Shown: one piece after another, positions 1 through 10,658 of the stretch
Position numbering within the stretch: the stretch's first letter is position 1
How the letters are laid out: each line of letters begins with the position of its first letter
NCBI GenBank assembly: GCA_933207985.1
Contig: OW240920.1
Location: 125,096,818 to 125,160,817, forward strand
Direction of reading: 5' to 3'
Source of the DNA: Pelobates cultripes
Taxonomy: Eukaryota > Chordata > Amphibia > Anura > Pelobatidae
DNA length: 64,000 nucleotides
Notes under the pieces: generated by a model
What the model was told of the DNA's origin: nothing
Database searches by the model: none
What the model saw: the letters and a program-made list of their open reading frames with translations, nothing else
Program-made: the position numbers and the translations under genes

Positions 1-699
1 AGCGTATCCACTGTTAGCGTAACACACCCGCTTTAAGGACACTGACTGCTATTCAATCTATAACAGTAAAAAAAGTTTTTTGTTTTTAAATCCAAGCTAT
101 TGTTACACAGAATCTAATTAGTGGCACTTGTCAGCGTATCCACTGTTAGCGAACACACCAGCTTAAGGACACTGACTGCTATTCAATCTATAACAGTAAA
201 AAAAGTTTTTTGTTTTTAAATCCAAGCTATTGTGACACAGAATCTAATTAGTGGCACTTGTCAGCGTATCCACTGTTAGCGTAACACACCCGCTTTAAGG
301 ACACTGACTGCTATTCAATCTATAACAGTGAAAAAAGATTATTTTTTTTTTTAAATCCAAGCTATTGTGACACCATATCTAATTAGTGGCACTGGTCAGC
401 GAATCCACTGTTAGCGTAACACACCCGCTTTAAGGACACTGACTGCTATTCAATCTATAACAGTGAAAAAAGATTATTTATTTTTTAAATCCAAGCTATT
501 GTGACACCAGATCTAATTAGTGGCACTGGTCACGATCCACTGTTAGCGCAGAACACACCCGCTTAAGGACACTGACTGCTGCTATTCAATCTATAACAGT
601 AAAAAAGTTTTTGTTTTAAATCCAAGCTATTGTGACACCAGATCTAATTATGGCACTTGTCAGCGTATCCACTGTTACGTAGAACACACCCATGGCAGA
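1..699. repeat. Tandem array, ~130-bp unit (left part)
   Basis: Five to six imperfect copies of a unit of about 130 bp run from the left edge. Each begins near AGCGTATCCACTGTTAGC and contains a shared core, ACTGCTATTCAATCTATAAC, then an A/T-rich tract and AAATCCAAGCTATTGTGACA. Unit starts are near 1, 133, 263, 398, 531 and 662. Copies differ by small indels and substitutions. The array is cut by the window edge, so its true length is unknown. It looks non-coding. Confidence 0.93.
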
Positions 700-1321
700 C
701 AACTGACTGCTATTCAATCTATAACAGTGAAAAAAGGTTTTTGTTTTAAATCCAAGCTATTGTGACACCAGATATAAGTGGTGGCACTGACTGGGGAAAT
801 GGGCACAGTATGCACTGTGAGCCTGACACAGAAGCTAGCAGCAGTGGCAGACAACTGACTGCTATTCAATCTATAACAGTGAAAAAAGTTTTTTGTTTTT
901 AAATCCAAGCTATTGTGACACCAGATGTAATTGGTGGCACTGACTGGGGAAATGGGCACAGTATGCACTGTGAGCCTGAGACAGAAGCTGGCAGCAGTGG
1001 CAGACAACTGACTGCTATTCAATCTATAACAGTGAAAAAAGTTTTTTGTTTTTAAATCCAAGCTATTGTGACACCAGATATAATTGGTGGCACTGACTGG
1101 GGAAATGGGCACAGTATGCACTGTGAGCCTGACACAGAAGCTGGCAGCAGTGGCAGACAACTGACTGCTATTCAATCTATAACAGTGAAAAAAGTTTTTT
1201 GTTTTTAAATCCAAGCTATTGTGACACCAGATATAATTGGTGGCACTGACTGGGGAAATGGGCACAGTATGCACTGTGAGCCTGACACAGAAGCTGGCAG
1301 CAGTGGCAGACAACTGGGGAA
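700..1321. repeat. Tandem array, exact ~153-bp higher-order unit (right part)
   Basis: The same core continues in a longer unit. Starts of CAACTGACTGCTATTC are at 700, 852, 1005 and 1158, and the array ends at 1311-1321, giving spacings of 152, 153, 153 and 153. The unit gains a segment with GGGGAAATGGGCACAGTATG and the 3' half of the 130-bp unit is replaced. Copies are far more alike than in the left part, which suggests recent local amplification. Because 153 is divisible by three, a long open frame on the minus strand is a by-product and not evidence of a gene. Confidence 0.93.
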
Positions 1322-1460
1322 AGTGCATTTACATTACATAGAAAAAAAAAATCCAAAAAAAGCATACCCTTATCCCTAACCTAGCTATGCTTTTCCCTAT
1401 CTTATGAACAGCAGCTACACTTTCCCTCCTCTTACTAAGCATGCAGCTTGAGAATGAATC

Positions 1461-1683
1461 TAAAATGGATGCTGTCCAGTAGGTGGGAGGGTCTGCTAGG
1501 GAGGCTGTGCTGCTAATTGGCTGGAATGTGTCTGCTGACTGTGAGGTACAGGGTCAAAGTTTACTCAATGATGACGAATAGGGGGCGGGTCGAACCGCGC
1601 ATATGTTCGCCCGCCGTGGCGAACGCGAACATGCTATGTTCGCCAGGAACCGTTCGCCGGCGAACCGTTCGGTACATCACTAA
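1461..1683. mobile_element. Half copy of a foldback hAT-like MITE
   Basis: This stretch matches the right half of the complete element at 35245-35507. Shared parts are ATGGATGCTGTCCAG, GGTGGGAGGGTCTGCT, the GAACCGTTCG-type GC-rich end, and a terminus reading as a variant of GACATCTCTA. The left half is missing, so the hairpin found in the intact copy cannot form here. There is no coding potential beyond short chance frames. Confidence 0.6.
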
Positions 1684-2715
1684 AGGTGACTTGTGTAGGT
1701 TTCGCAAGGTATGATAACTATAAACAACATGTTCGTGTAAGAGCTGTCCTCCGGCTTGTGTGCGCTTCACAGTACCTGGTCTCTGTTTATTCCATTACAT
1801 GTACCACCAATTTTTCTGTGCGCTTAGTATGTGCATTTTAGTATGTTTCAGAGTATCACAGCAGTAAAGGAAGAGTGATATAGAGAGGAAAGGGGGAAAG
1901 AGCAGAGGAGGGGTAGGAGGGTAGAGCGGGTGGTCATTGGTCCTTCTGGGTCACAACCTATGCTATTGTTTTTTAAAAAGCTGAATTCAAAACACTGTCC
2001 ATAGCTTAGGGTAACATCAGAAATGCTCTGTGATATCTGAAACACAATGTCAGTCTGTGCTCATTTATGCTATTTATTTTTTACCTTCCTTGGAATGTTG
2101 TCAATAAAGCAGTAAAAACTACATCTATGGGGGACCTCTTCTAAGTGATGTGGTGACATCCCACAAATTGTTTGGGTGCACGTGAATATTGGGGTTTGTG
2201 GGTACCACTCATATACCTCAATGGTAGAGTATATCATTTTCTGGAGGTTTTATCAGAAATGTGTAGATACTAAAGCTAAACCCATATGGTACTTAGTTTG
2301 TTATCTACGTGTACTCTGTATGACATGTTTACCTTAATGTGCTTTTCACTGCTTGACTTTCACCTTGAATTTGTTTCAAAGTACATGATTCTGTACTGAG
2401 CTTGTTAAATAATTCTAAAACAAGTTTTAGTGAAGGTCACCATGCAATCCTTTAATTGCAATTTATTATGATTTAATAAATAATGTTCTTCATGTAGTGT
2501 GCTTAAAGAGACACTCTTAGCACCACGATCACTACATCCTATTATAGTTTTTATGGTGCAGAGAGACCACCAGGCTAATGTAGTTAAGTGAGAATTGTCA
2601 TAAATTTTAAGTGATTTTAAAATTTAAGGCCAAAATAACTAAATAGGAAACAAATGCAAGTCAGCTATACATCCAGTTGAAATTCACTTTACATTCACTT
2701 TGAATTTCCCACATT
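1684..2715. other. Unannotated AT-rich stretch
   Basis: I see no gene. At about 2503-2575 there is a weak relic of a T2-type MITE end (TTAAAGAGACACTCTTAGCA, followed by a segment rich in ACCACGATCACTAC). The rest has no recognisable repeat or exon. Confidence 0.5.
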
Positions 2716-3429
2716 TAAAAAAATTTATTTTGTAAATATGTTTTTATTGGAGATTTTTTCAATGGTACTTCAAAAGAGAAAACTTCAGTGTGGACTTGCA
2801 GGTCCCATCAATCTTATACATCGTTCAGTTTATATGAGAAAAGACAATCATAATGATTTGCAGGTCACAATATTTTGCGGTTAGCATCATAGTGTTGGAC
2901 TTGCAGGTCCTATTGCATGTATACAATTAGACAAGAACCTGTAACCCCTGCTGGAATCGGCAGTCAGGGTACCCCTTTAATATTTATAATTTCGGCTTTA
3001 ATCGTCGTTCAAACAGGGAAACTGGCTCTATACCAGTAGCTATGTACCCCTGTGCTCAGGAAATCTCTTAGAGTAGGTGGGGGGGTGGAGTCTGAGGTCC
3101 CCTCCCTCAAGACAGCCGTGATAACGGCCAAAGCAAGGGGGAATGTGTGTGGGTGGCTGGATCCGAGTCCGCAGGAGTTAAAGAACGGTATTACCAGGCG
3201 GTGTGTAAGTGAGCCTCTGTAAGTGGGGCTAGGTATAACGTGGTCCCCTTTTAACTGTCCCAGCCCCAATCCCCCCACCCTCCCAGCCCCCCGCAAACAT
3301 ATATATATATATATACACAGCAAGTTATGTACTACAATGGCTGGTAGTGCAGATGGGTGTGGGCCTTCAGTCCAGAGATACAGACATTATTACTTGCGGT
3401 TAGGTATGACACCCTAGGTCCCCCATATC

Positions 3430-3929
3430 TTAGGAGGTGGGCGGGGCCCCAGAAGGTCGGATGGCCCTATGGGATCTCTGCAGTCTGGGAGACTGTGGCG
3501 CAGTGGTTTGAGTCCCAGGATGAAAGGTGTAGAAAGCCATCGGGTCCGGCCAGGCCATGTTGATAGGCGGAAGTTGTAGTTCTTCAATCAGGTCTGCCAT
3601 GTCCTCCTGGCTCTTTACTGTGAACTGGCCCTTGGGGGTGCTGGCCTGTAGTCCCGTGGGAAAGTTCCAACAGTATGGCACTTTGTTGAATTGGAGTACT
3701 TTAGTTAGGAATTTCTGTAAGCCAGGGTCGCTGGGTATAAGTCTGGGTAGAGCTGCAGTTGCGTGCAGTTTAGTAGGACTTGGTCTGTGCTTTCCGCAAT
3801 ATGTCTTGCTTTAATTGGAAGTTGGATAAGCAGCAAATGGTGTCTCGCGGAGGTGCTTCTGGTGGGCCTTTTGGTCTCAGTTCCCTGACAAAGTCAATGT
3901 GGGTAGTACTTGGGCGTCCCAGTAGTTTG
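3430..3929 (-). pseudogene. L1 ORF1 fragment, C-terminal domain
   Basis: This continues the ORF1 interrupted at 3938. It contains GPPEAPPRDTICCLSN, which matches the PPRDIICxFxxYxxKE region of L1 ORF1 C-terminal domains. After a frameshift near 3770, a second frame (3681-3430) carries MPYCWNFPTGLQAS and the SQEDMADLIEEL ending typical of that domain. At least one frameshift separates the two pieces. Downstream the strand passes directly to the 3' end of the element. Confidence 0.75.
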
Positions 3930-3974
3930 TTAAATAGTAGGCATGTGCATGGGAAAATAGTTTGGTTCAGCATT

Positions 3975-4135
3975 CCGAAATTCGGGACTTCGGCAATCCA
4001 ACACTTCGGCAACTTCGGCATTTCGAAACTTCGGCACTTCGGAAATTCGGTAATTTCGGAACTTTGGGACCTCGGCAATTCGGCACTTCGACACTTTGGA
4101 ACTTCGGCAACTTCGACACTTCGGAATTTTGGAAC
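3975..4135. repeat. Short-period TTCGG repeat array (left copy)
   Basis: Irregular units of about 9-12 bp built on ACTTCGGCA and AATTCGGAA. The related array at 4838-4985 carries the same units in the same strand orientation. Neighbouring units vary by one or two bases. Confidence 0.75.
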
Positions 4136-4154
4136 GTCTCTTGCAGCCGCTTGG

Positions 4155-4672
4155 TAGATAACTCCCTAATTCCCATGGTATTTCAGTCAAATTTACTAAT
4201 ACTAAGTAAAAATTACTTAGTATTAGTAAATTGTGCCCCTACTCGCTATACCGTGAGTAGGGGCATGTCTATTAAACAGTGAGCAGCCACTCATGGGGTT
4301 AATTAGTATTTTAGGGCCCCCACTCACCGCACAGGGGTGGGGGCCAGGAGGGAGGACATTAGGTCCAACACAGGATTGCACATTCTAATTTAGGGCCCCC
4401 ACCCACCGCTCAGAGGTGGGGACCAGGGGGAGGAAATTAGTATTTTAGGGCCCCCACCCACCGCTCATGCTTGGGGGGGAGGACATTAGGTCCTCCCCGA
4501 TATTAGGCTGCTCACTGTTTACTAGACATGCCCCTACTTGCGGTATAGCGAGTAGGGGCATAATTTACTAATACTAAGTAATCTTTACTTAGTATTAGTA
4601 AATTTGGCTGAAAGACCAATTTAGGTCTTTCAGCCTTTTAGTAGATAGCTCCCTAATACCATGGGAGCCCTA
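4155..4672. repeat. Long inverted repeat with GC-rich loop
   Basis: The left arm (about 4155-4290) includes TTTACTAATACTAAGTAA and TGTCTATTAAACAGTGAGCA. The right arm (about 4498-4672) carries the complement, with TGCTCACTGTTTACTAGACA and TTACTTAGTATTAGTAAA. Each arm also contains its own small palindrome of AAATTTACTAATACTAAGTA type. The loop (4305-4495) holds three copies of a GGGCCCCCACCCACCGC motif. This could be a separate foldback element nested in the hAT element. Confidence 0.75.
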
Positions 4673-4837
4673 AAATACTAATTTTATATGAATGTATGTT
4701 ACTTGATTGTGATAAGTGTTGCAAATGCTTACAGCTGAATCCTGGCTATGTTTGTATACTTTTTATTTAAACTTGTATACAATGTAACATTCTTCTTCTT
4801 CCACTGGGTAAGTATATTAGTACTTAAGCAATACTGT

Positions 4838-4985
4838 GCTTCGGAACTTTGGCACTTCAGCACTTCGGAACTTCGGCACTTCGACACTCCGGCACTTCGA
4901 CACTCCGGAAATTCGGTAATTTCGGAACTTCGGGACCTCGGTAATTCGCCAATTCAGCACTTCGGCTATTCGGACATTCGGAAGT
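4838..4985. repeat. Short-period TTCGG repeat array (right copy)
   Basis: Units such as ACTTCGGCACTTCG repeat irregularly, matching the array at 3975-4135 on the other side of the long inverted repeat. Both lie inside the same hAT-like element. Confidence 0.75.
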
Positions 4986-5063
4986 ACCCAAATCTCCGAA
5001 CTGCCCGAAATTCGTCCGAATTCATATTCGGACCGAAGCGAATTGCACGTGTCTATTAAACAG

Positions 5064-5666
5064 GTCTGTGAGGGTATTGCGGATCGGAGTGGCCTGGTCG
5101 AATTCCTCAGGTATCTCCCTGATCCTGATGTTCTTTTTGCGTCCCCTGTTATCTAGGTCTTCCATATGGAGGGCCAATTGGCAGAGCTCTGCCGCATGTA
5201 GTTGTAGGGTGCCTGTGTTGGCATTCTGTGCCAAAGTCAGGTGGTCGCAGTCAGCTTCTAACTGGGAGACCTTGTTATGGAGGCCCTGGAAATCCTCCCT
5301 GAGGGAGTGGAGCTCCATGGTGATGGAGTTGCAAAGCTCTGCATTAGCCTCCTTAAGGTCAGTTTTAGTTGGTAGTTCATGTATCAGCGTCACCCAGTCT
5401 GGCTGCCCCTACATGTGGGAATAGGCGCAGGGTATTGTACAGGCCTGCTCGTTGCTCGGGGACGGTTGGCGTGAGGAACTTAAGGTGCCGGATTCGTTTG
5501 AGGCCTGTGAAGCCAGGGCAAGCAAGTATTGTCGGAGCGTGGAAGCCTGAACCCCCTTAGGTGTCGGCGGGCTTACTGGCGTGAGATGTATGGTGGGTTT
5601 TACCCATTTTGCATGTGGTTTAAAGCTGTGAGATGAGGATTTGTGCCGAGTCTGCGGGGAGCACAA
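5064..5666 (-). pseudogene. L1 ORF1 fragment, N-terminal and coiled-coil part
   Basis: The minus-strand frame reads a low-complexity N-terminus, then a heptad-rich stretch and the L1 ORF1 RNA-binding landmark RGRKKNIRIREIPEE. That motif corresponds to the RRxNIRIxGIPE signature of transposase_22/L1 ORF1 proteins. One in-frame TAG stop (about 5406-5408) breaks the frame. At 5063 the frame runs into the TTAAACAG target duplication of the inserted hAT element, and the protein resumes at 3929 with LGRPSTTH. L1 ORF1 encodes a nucleic-acid chaperone that trimerises through the coiled coil. This copy is dead. Confidence 0.8.
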
Positions 5667-5680
5667 GGTTTACACCACCA

Positions 5681-6528
5681 TTTTTCTCTGCCTCCAAGCC
5701 AGCCCCCTTCCTACAATTTTTATTTAATGAATAACCCTGTTTACCCGGGCAAAAAACTGGAAGGTCTCTATTTTAATTCCCAGTGGACATGATTCAAAGT
5801 TCCTTGAAAAAATATTGTAAGTTAATGGAGTGTGTATTGATTGTGTCAAATTCAAAATATTGTTAACTAATGTGATGTGTGTACTGCCTGCATGGGAGGG
5901 ATGGATTACCCAGAAGCGGTGGTCTGGCCAATTGATTACAGCATGGAAATGGTTAATTTGGCTGCCTTTAACTAGACTGGGAGAAGAAGCCATCTGTCAG
6001 CTCATATTAATAGGGTTCTAACGTAAAGCCTATTGTGTTGTGTATAATATTTAAATAGTTTAGAGGTATTTACAATTATCTGTGTTTTAAACTTATTGAT
6101 CTTTATCAGATAAGCTGTCAGAGGGAGTTTGAGAGACAACACTTTACTTGCAATGTGTATTCTAAGTTCAAAGAAGGGTTATTCACTTAAAGCATTGGAA
6201 GTGATTTTAGATGCTGTTTTATTTTTGGGGCATAACGTGTGAAATATATCTCATGTTTTGTCTCAAATTAATTGTCTGTATTCAAGATGATCTGACCTGG
6301 TCACAATAGGATCTGTACATAAATATTTTGCATTGTGGAATTTTCAGCTAGGTTTTGTTGGGACATTATACATATACTTTGTTAGTAATGTGAGTATTAA
6401 GTTTTTCCTTTTTTTTTTTTTTAAATCTCCTTTTATGGTTTTTATCTGTTTGTAAACTATTTTGTATTTGTATGCACTTCCTTTATTAAATGAACAAAAA
6501 GGCTGGAAATTAAGGTCCATTGGTGGCG
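5681..6528. other. Unannotated AT-rich stretch
   Basis: No exon, repeat family or gene could be recognised. Only short chance frames occur. Confidence 0.5.
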
Positions 6529-6587
6529 TTAACACTATAGGGTCAGGAATACATATTTGTGTTCCTGACCCTATAGTGATCCTTTAA
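6529..6587. mobile_element. Minimal T2-type palindromic MITE (59 bp)
   Basis: The stretch starts TTAACACTATAGGGTCAGGA and ends TGACCCTATAGTGATCCTTT plus AA. It is an almost perfect hairpin of GGGTCAGGAATACA with its complement. The same ends occur in larger T2-type MITEs here (49500-50118, 48270-48545). It shares its right TTAA with the next element. Confidence 0.75.
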
Positions 6588-6663
6588 CTCCTTAAGGACC
6601 AAACTTCTGGAATAAAAGGGAATCATGACATGTCACACATGTCATGTGTCCTTAAGGGGTTAA
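6584..6663. mobile_element. 80-bp TTAA-flanked palindromic MITE, copy 1
   Basis: Bounded by TTAA. Ends are TTAACTCCTTAAGGACCAAA and, inverted, CTTAAGGGGTTAA. The inside reads ACATGTCACACATGTCATGT. Three other copies lie at 8949-9028, 49173-49252 and 62918-62997. The TTAA target suggests a piggyBac- or Kolobok-mobilised MITE. Confidence 0.82.
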
Positions 6664-7724
6664 ATTACTTGGATCACCCACGTTCTTGCACCACATTTGC
6701 TCATTTACTGCAGAGGAAACCAGAAATCTCTCTGCAGCTAAGTACGGCCGATACAGGTCCATTCTCATTGGCTGAAAATGCTCATCTAATGCTATCAGCC
6801 AATGAGCGCGGCTCTGCATTGCTCTGCTTAGCTCAGAACCTGGATGCAGGATATGTGGCTGTGCGCATGCGTCAGGATCCACATACATTTCACACCAGTC
6901 AAAAAAGCTAATTACACAAGGATAGCGCCAGAGCACTCATTGCACCATAACCACTACAGTCTGTTGTAGTGGTTATGGTACTTGGATTATACACTTGCAA
7001 TTTGTGGAAGGAAGTTTAACTTGACACATCACAGTTTTCTTAATCTGGGTATTTATTTATTTAAAATTGATTTACCCAGAAGAACACATTAATATTTCTC
7101 TTGTTTTCAAGCATGTCCTCAACCATGTATACAAAGCAATGTTACTTATTTAAACATACAGCATATTCAAGACACTTAAACACGAACGATAATAGCAGTT
7201 GTACTTTGTTTTAAGACTTACAGATTTTATTTAAAGGATTGCTGACTTAAAGATTTGATGGTTTCCAGGAGGTTATTTCACACATGCGAGGCTCTGTAGG
7301 AAAATGCAGATCATCACATTTCCTATTTGTAATTTAGAATGGAAAGTACGGTGCTTAAAGCAGAACTGTCACTCGTGAGATTGTTGGACATCCCAGTAGC
7401 TACGAAAAAGCTATGAGTTGTGCTTCATAAAAAAAAAAAAAAAATAAAGAATAGTTTTTAATTTGTAATTTTAATTTATATTATGCCAAAACATAATATA
7501 TGACAATTTTACCGTCAGAGTATTGCATGTCCAAGTATGTGTAGGCTCATGAACCCTTCCAGAGCATCACGATGATGACTTCTTGATAATGGTATTGCAA
7601 CAAATATAAGTGCATTTTTTACTTACCTCTGCTGCACTACGCAGTAAGTGTACCATTCTCTATTACTGAGGTGAAGAAATCAGGGTCTGTGTCTTACAGG
7701 ACAACTGTTACCTTAACAATATAT
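6664..7724. other. Unannotated, with a short palindrome
   Basis: At about 6943-6983 a palindrome (ACCATAACCACTACAG with its complement) marks a relic of a T2-type MITE. The rest, including a poly-A run at about 7430, shows no gene. Confidence 0.5.
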
Positions 7725-7915
7725 ATATTTTATTTTTTTTAAATTCTTTATTATGGTGGTGCATTGCAAAGACATGGTCGGTACATAGCAATTTTGTAAG
7801 ATGCAGGTATACCGAATGAGTGTACAGAAACATTGCCATAGCGCAGCACCTTTTTTCTTTCATAATAAAACATGAGTCAACATTCGGGGTGTATCTGAGA
7901 GGGGCGACACCTTAA
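7725..7915 (-). mobile_element. Probable L1 3' end fragment
   Basis: The plus strand reads TTTTTTTTAAATTCTTTATT, which is the inverse of an AATAAAGAATTT signal with an A tail. The same arrangement occurs at the 3' end of the L1 at 21333. The following GGTCGGTACATAGCA-type sequence resembles L1 3' UTR sequence. No coding part remains. Confidence 0.45.
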
Positions 7916-8948
7916 AAATATTTTTAATATAATAATCTTTTCATCAAGTATTGAAAGGATTTAATTTTTTTAAATGATGTATGTGTTGAGAGAAAAAACG
8001 TATCCCTGCCTTTAGTATATGACAGGATCCTTAAGCCATATACATGCACCTTTGGTTGGATAGTCTCTGAAACTGACAGTTAGTCTCTATGGTCTTTCCT
8101 GCTTCTGTGCAGGAAGTGAAGTAGAATAGACTATAGAGATTGACTATCATGTTTATTTACAAATGCTTAATTATAAAAACAAAAAACAGCTGTTTCCTTT
8201 AAATAGTTGATGAAGGTATTGTTATATTTATAAGTATTTTTGAAGTGACAGTTGTCCTCCGGGATACAAGGGAACTGTCTTTGGGCAGTGCACCACAAGC
8301 ACATCGTTAGCAAGGCTCTCTGCATTGTCCTCTACGTAGGACGGCTGTCCGGGAGGCTGTCTGTGAAGCTGGTGTGCTTGACCCCAAGTTCGCACATCCC
8401 CTGTTTGGTTGTACACACCTACTTTCAGGGGGGACACATATTTAGGAGTATCACCAGTGATTCAATGTGTGTCATTGGTGATGCCCCCTCAGAAGGCCTG
8501 CCACCAGGCCCGATTCCAGCTGATTTCAGTTGGTTTTGGAACTTCATGAAAAATTGGTTAGAACCCAGGCATCCAAGTTGAATGGTAGTTGTGTTCAAGT
8601 ATTAGCAAGTTTAGTTCTTTTAAAATATCATGAACATGGGCAGTGTAATTACACCAGAGAACAAACTGACAGAGTAAAATTTACAGAATGATGAGTTTAG
8701 CAAGATGATTTGTGTTGCAGACCCGTGTGCTACCAATGACTGGCATCAGCATCTGCTGCACAATCTGTTTTCGTTTTAGAGGATTTAAAAAGGATTTATT
8801 TCTGGGAGCACCTAGTTTTAGACAGAGTTTGGATAAGAGTTTATTGATATGAAGCCCAAGTGCATTGACGTAGGATCCCCCAAAAAAAATCAAGGTGGGA
8901 GGCAATCCATTACTGAGAAGGTCTGGTGCCCACCTTATAAAATATACT
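7916..8948. other. Unannotated stretch
   Basis: I see no recognisable gene or repeat. An open frame at 8252-8581 on + has no domain resemblance and no splice context, so I treat it as chance. Confidence 0.5.
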
Positions 8949-9028
8949 TTAACCCCTTAAGGACACATGACATGTGTGACATGTCACGATTCCCTTTTAT
9001 TCCAGAAGTTTGGTCCTTAAGGGGTTAA
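8949..9028. mobile_element. 80-bp TTAA-flanked palindromic MITE, copy 2
   Basis: TTAACCCCTTAAGGACAC at the left and CTTAAGGGGTTAA at the right, in the opposite orientation to copy 1. It carries the same ACATGTGTGACATGTCA and TTCCCTTTTATTCCAGAAG segments. Confidence 0.85.
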
Positions 9029-10062
9029 ATCACATGATTTGTAGCAGTAAAAAGCTTCACTACCAAAGATGAGGTTATAAGTAGCATTCTAAGTGCAGTT
9101 GAGCACAGCAATCTTTTATGTGTTTGTTCCAAGTATGAAATGAGGTTTGTTTTTTTGTTTTTTGTACTTTATGGAGAAGATTATGTTTAAATAACAGTGG
9201 ACCATAGATTATTCTCAGTCTCTTTAAAGGAGCTATAACTGCCTGCTGTAGTGGTTATGATGGATGGAGTGCCCGGGCAACCTTCCAGAATCATCTGTCA
9301 AGCTGTTTAGAACAGTTTGACAACTTTATTGGGTCCTCAGGCATCTGTCCCGCATCCGATCTTCTTTTGCAAGAGAATCGAGATGTCTACACTGAGCTAA
9401 ACCTGGCTAATCCAAAACCGCACTCATTGAGTTACAGCGAGTAGCAGACACTCTTAGTTATGCATGGTCCTGCATAGCTCACCAAATTCTCCTGTGGTTC
9501 TAAGATAGTTCTAAGACGGTCTGATAAATTATTCTAGGAGGGTTCTAATGCACTCGGAGTGTTTCTTTAAGCAACCTCTTCCCATTCTTCATATGTTTAT
9601 AAATATGCAATGACTCACAAATACAGAAATAAAACCAGAACAGGTTGTGTTTCCAAAAAGCTAAAGAAATAATCAAACATAAAGTATACTATATATTTCA
9701 GTTTTTACATTGAATTTATTATGCATCTCCTTGTTGAACTGAAAGTGTAGAGGATAACCAATTTCTTTAAATAAGCTTTTTTCAGAATATAGAATTAGAG
9801 AAAGATACGTCATCATGGCTGGGAGAGGGGGTGGGGGCGAGGGGAGTTGAAACATGAACCACTCTCATGCTCCCACAAAATTATCTAGAGTATTCATCTG
9901 CTTTTACTCCCACAATAAGGGAGGTGTACAACATTAAAGAACCAGCACCAAATTAAGAGGTTTGTGGGTCCATAACTGTTGATTATAATGGGCCTATTGC
10001 ATAACTTTAGCAATAGCAAAACACGAAATAAACCACAACTTACAATTGTCTTGGCTCTGATG
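9029..10062. other. Unannotated stretch
   Basis: A weak T2-type MITE relic begins at about 9222 (TTTAAAGGAGCTATAACT followed by TGTAGTGGTTATGATGG). Nothing else is recognised. Confidence 0.5.
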
Positions 10063-10658
10063 CAGAGGCATAACTAGAAACTACTAGACCTGCTGTGAAA
10101 ATTTCCCTGGAGCCACCCCATATGTCTCTTCCCCCACTCCAGCACCTCAATGTGTCCCATCCACCCCCCAGCCCCTCCATGTGTCTCATTCCGTCCCCCA
10201 TCCCCTCCATGTGTCTCATCCACCCCCAAGATCCTCCATGTGTCTCATTCTGTCCCCCATCCCCTCCATGTGTCTCATCCACCCCCCAGCTCCTCCATGT
10301 CTTTCATTCTCTCTATCCCAGGCTCTCCGTGTGCTTCTACCTCATCCTCCTCCACTCCTGTACCTGCTCTATACCTCTATGTAGCGTGGCCGAGAGGAAA
10401 GTGTTACTGGGATGACAGGAAGTGCTTGTTGCTGTCAGTGAGCACTACCTGTCAGCCGCTCAGCCACTCTACATGCAGTGACTGGCAGTAGGTGAAGCAC
10501 TGTGCTGTGTGCTTCCCTCCTACCATTTACCCGGCACATGTGCGCCAGGCCGATGTGGCCGCGCACCTACCCTGAAGTTATGCTGGCTCGACGGTCGCAG
10601 GGGTCCACAGGGCTGCCGGGCCCACAAGAGTGCTGTGACTGCTATAGTTATGCCACTG
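10063..10658. mobile_element. Non-autonomous hAT element (596 bp)
   Basis: Terminal inverted repeats are CAGAGGCATAACTAGAA (left) and, inverted, CAGTGGCATAACTATA (right). They are flanked by the 8-bp duplication CTCTGATG (10055-10062) and GTCTGATG (10659-10666), one mismatch. Ends and duplication length fit hAT. The inside carries a C-rich minisatellite and no transposase. Confidence 0.85.
10141..10310. repeat. Minisatellite, ~30-bp unit
   Basis: About six copies of a 29-30 bp C-rich unit containing CCTCCATGTGTCTCATCC. Alternate units differ (CCACCCCCC against CCGTCCCCC), which suggests a 59-60 bp higher-order pair. It lies inside the hAT element and creates spurious proline-rich frames. Confidence 0.88.

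Larger units (their letters stand above)
3938..5055. mobile_element. Non-autonomous hAT-like element inserted in L1 ORF1
   Basis: Ends are TAGGCATGTGCA (left) and the inverted TAGACACGTGCA (right). They are flanked by 8-bp direct repeats TTAAATAG (3930-3937) and TTAAACAG (5056-5063), which differ by one base. An 8-bp target duplication with TAG ends is typical of hAT transposons. The inside holds two arrays of TTCGG-rich short repeats (about 3975-4135 and 4838-4985) and a central long inverted repeat. No transposase is present. Confidence 0.75.
2716..5680 (-). mobile_element. L1-type LINE relic with ORF1 but no ORF2 (half-LINE-like), split by a hAT element
   Basis: Read on the minus strand, an L1 ORF1 (5666 down to about 3430, interrupted by the insertion at 3938-5055) is followed within about 700 bp by a 3' end. 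That end has an AATAAA-like signal and an A-rich tail (plus-strand TTTATTTTGTAAATATG at 2728). A normal L1 has more than 3 kb of ORF2 between these points, and none is seen. The 3' region shares GGACTTGCAGGTCCCA-type segments with the fragment at 28139-28642. Either this is a non-autonomous half-LINE (HAL1-like) or the ORF2 part was deleted. The outer boundaries are approximate. Confidence 0.65.

Noticed and set aside
714..1328. 204-codon open frame on - within the left tandem array
   Set aside because: It is four copies of a 51-codon unit caused by a 153-bp DNA repeat. There is no domain or gene context.
8252..8581. 109-codon frame on +
   Set aside because: No domain, no splice context, a Met start with no support; likely chance.
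10095..10491. Pro-rich frames on +
   Set aside because: Created by the ~30-bp C-rich minisatellite inside a hAT element.
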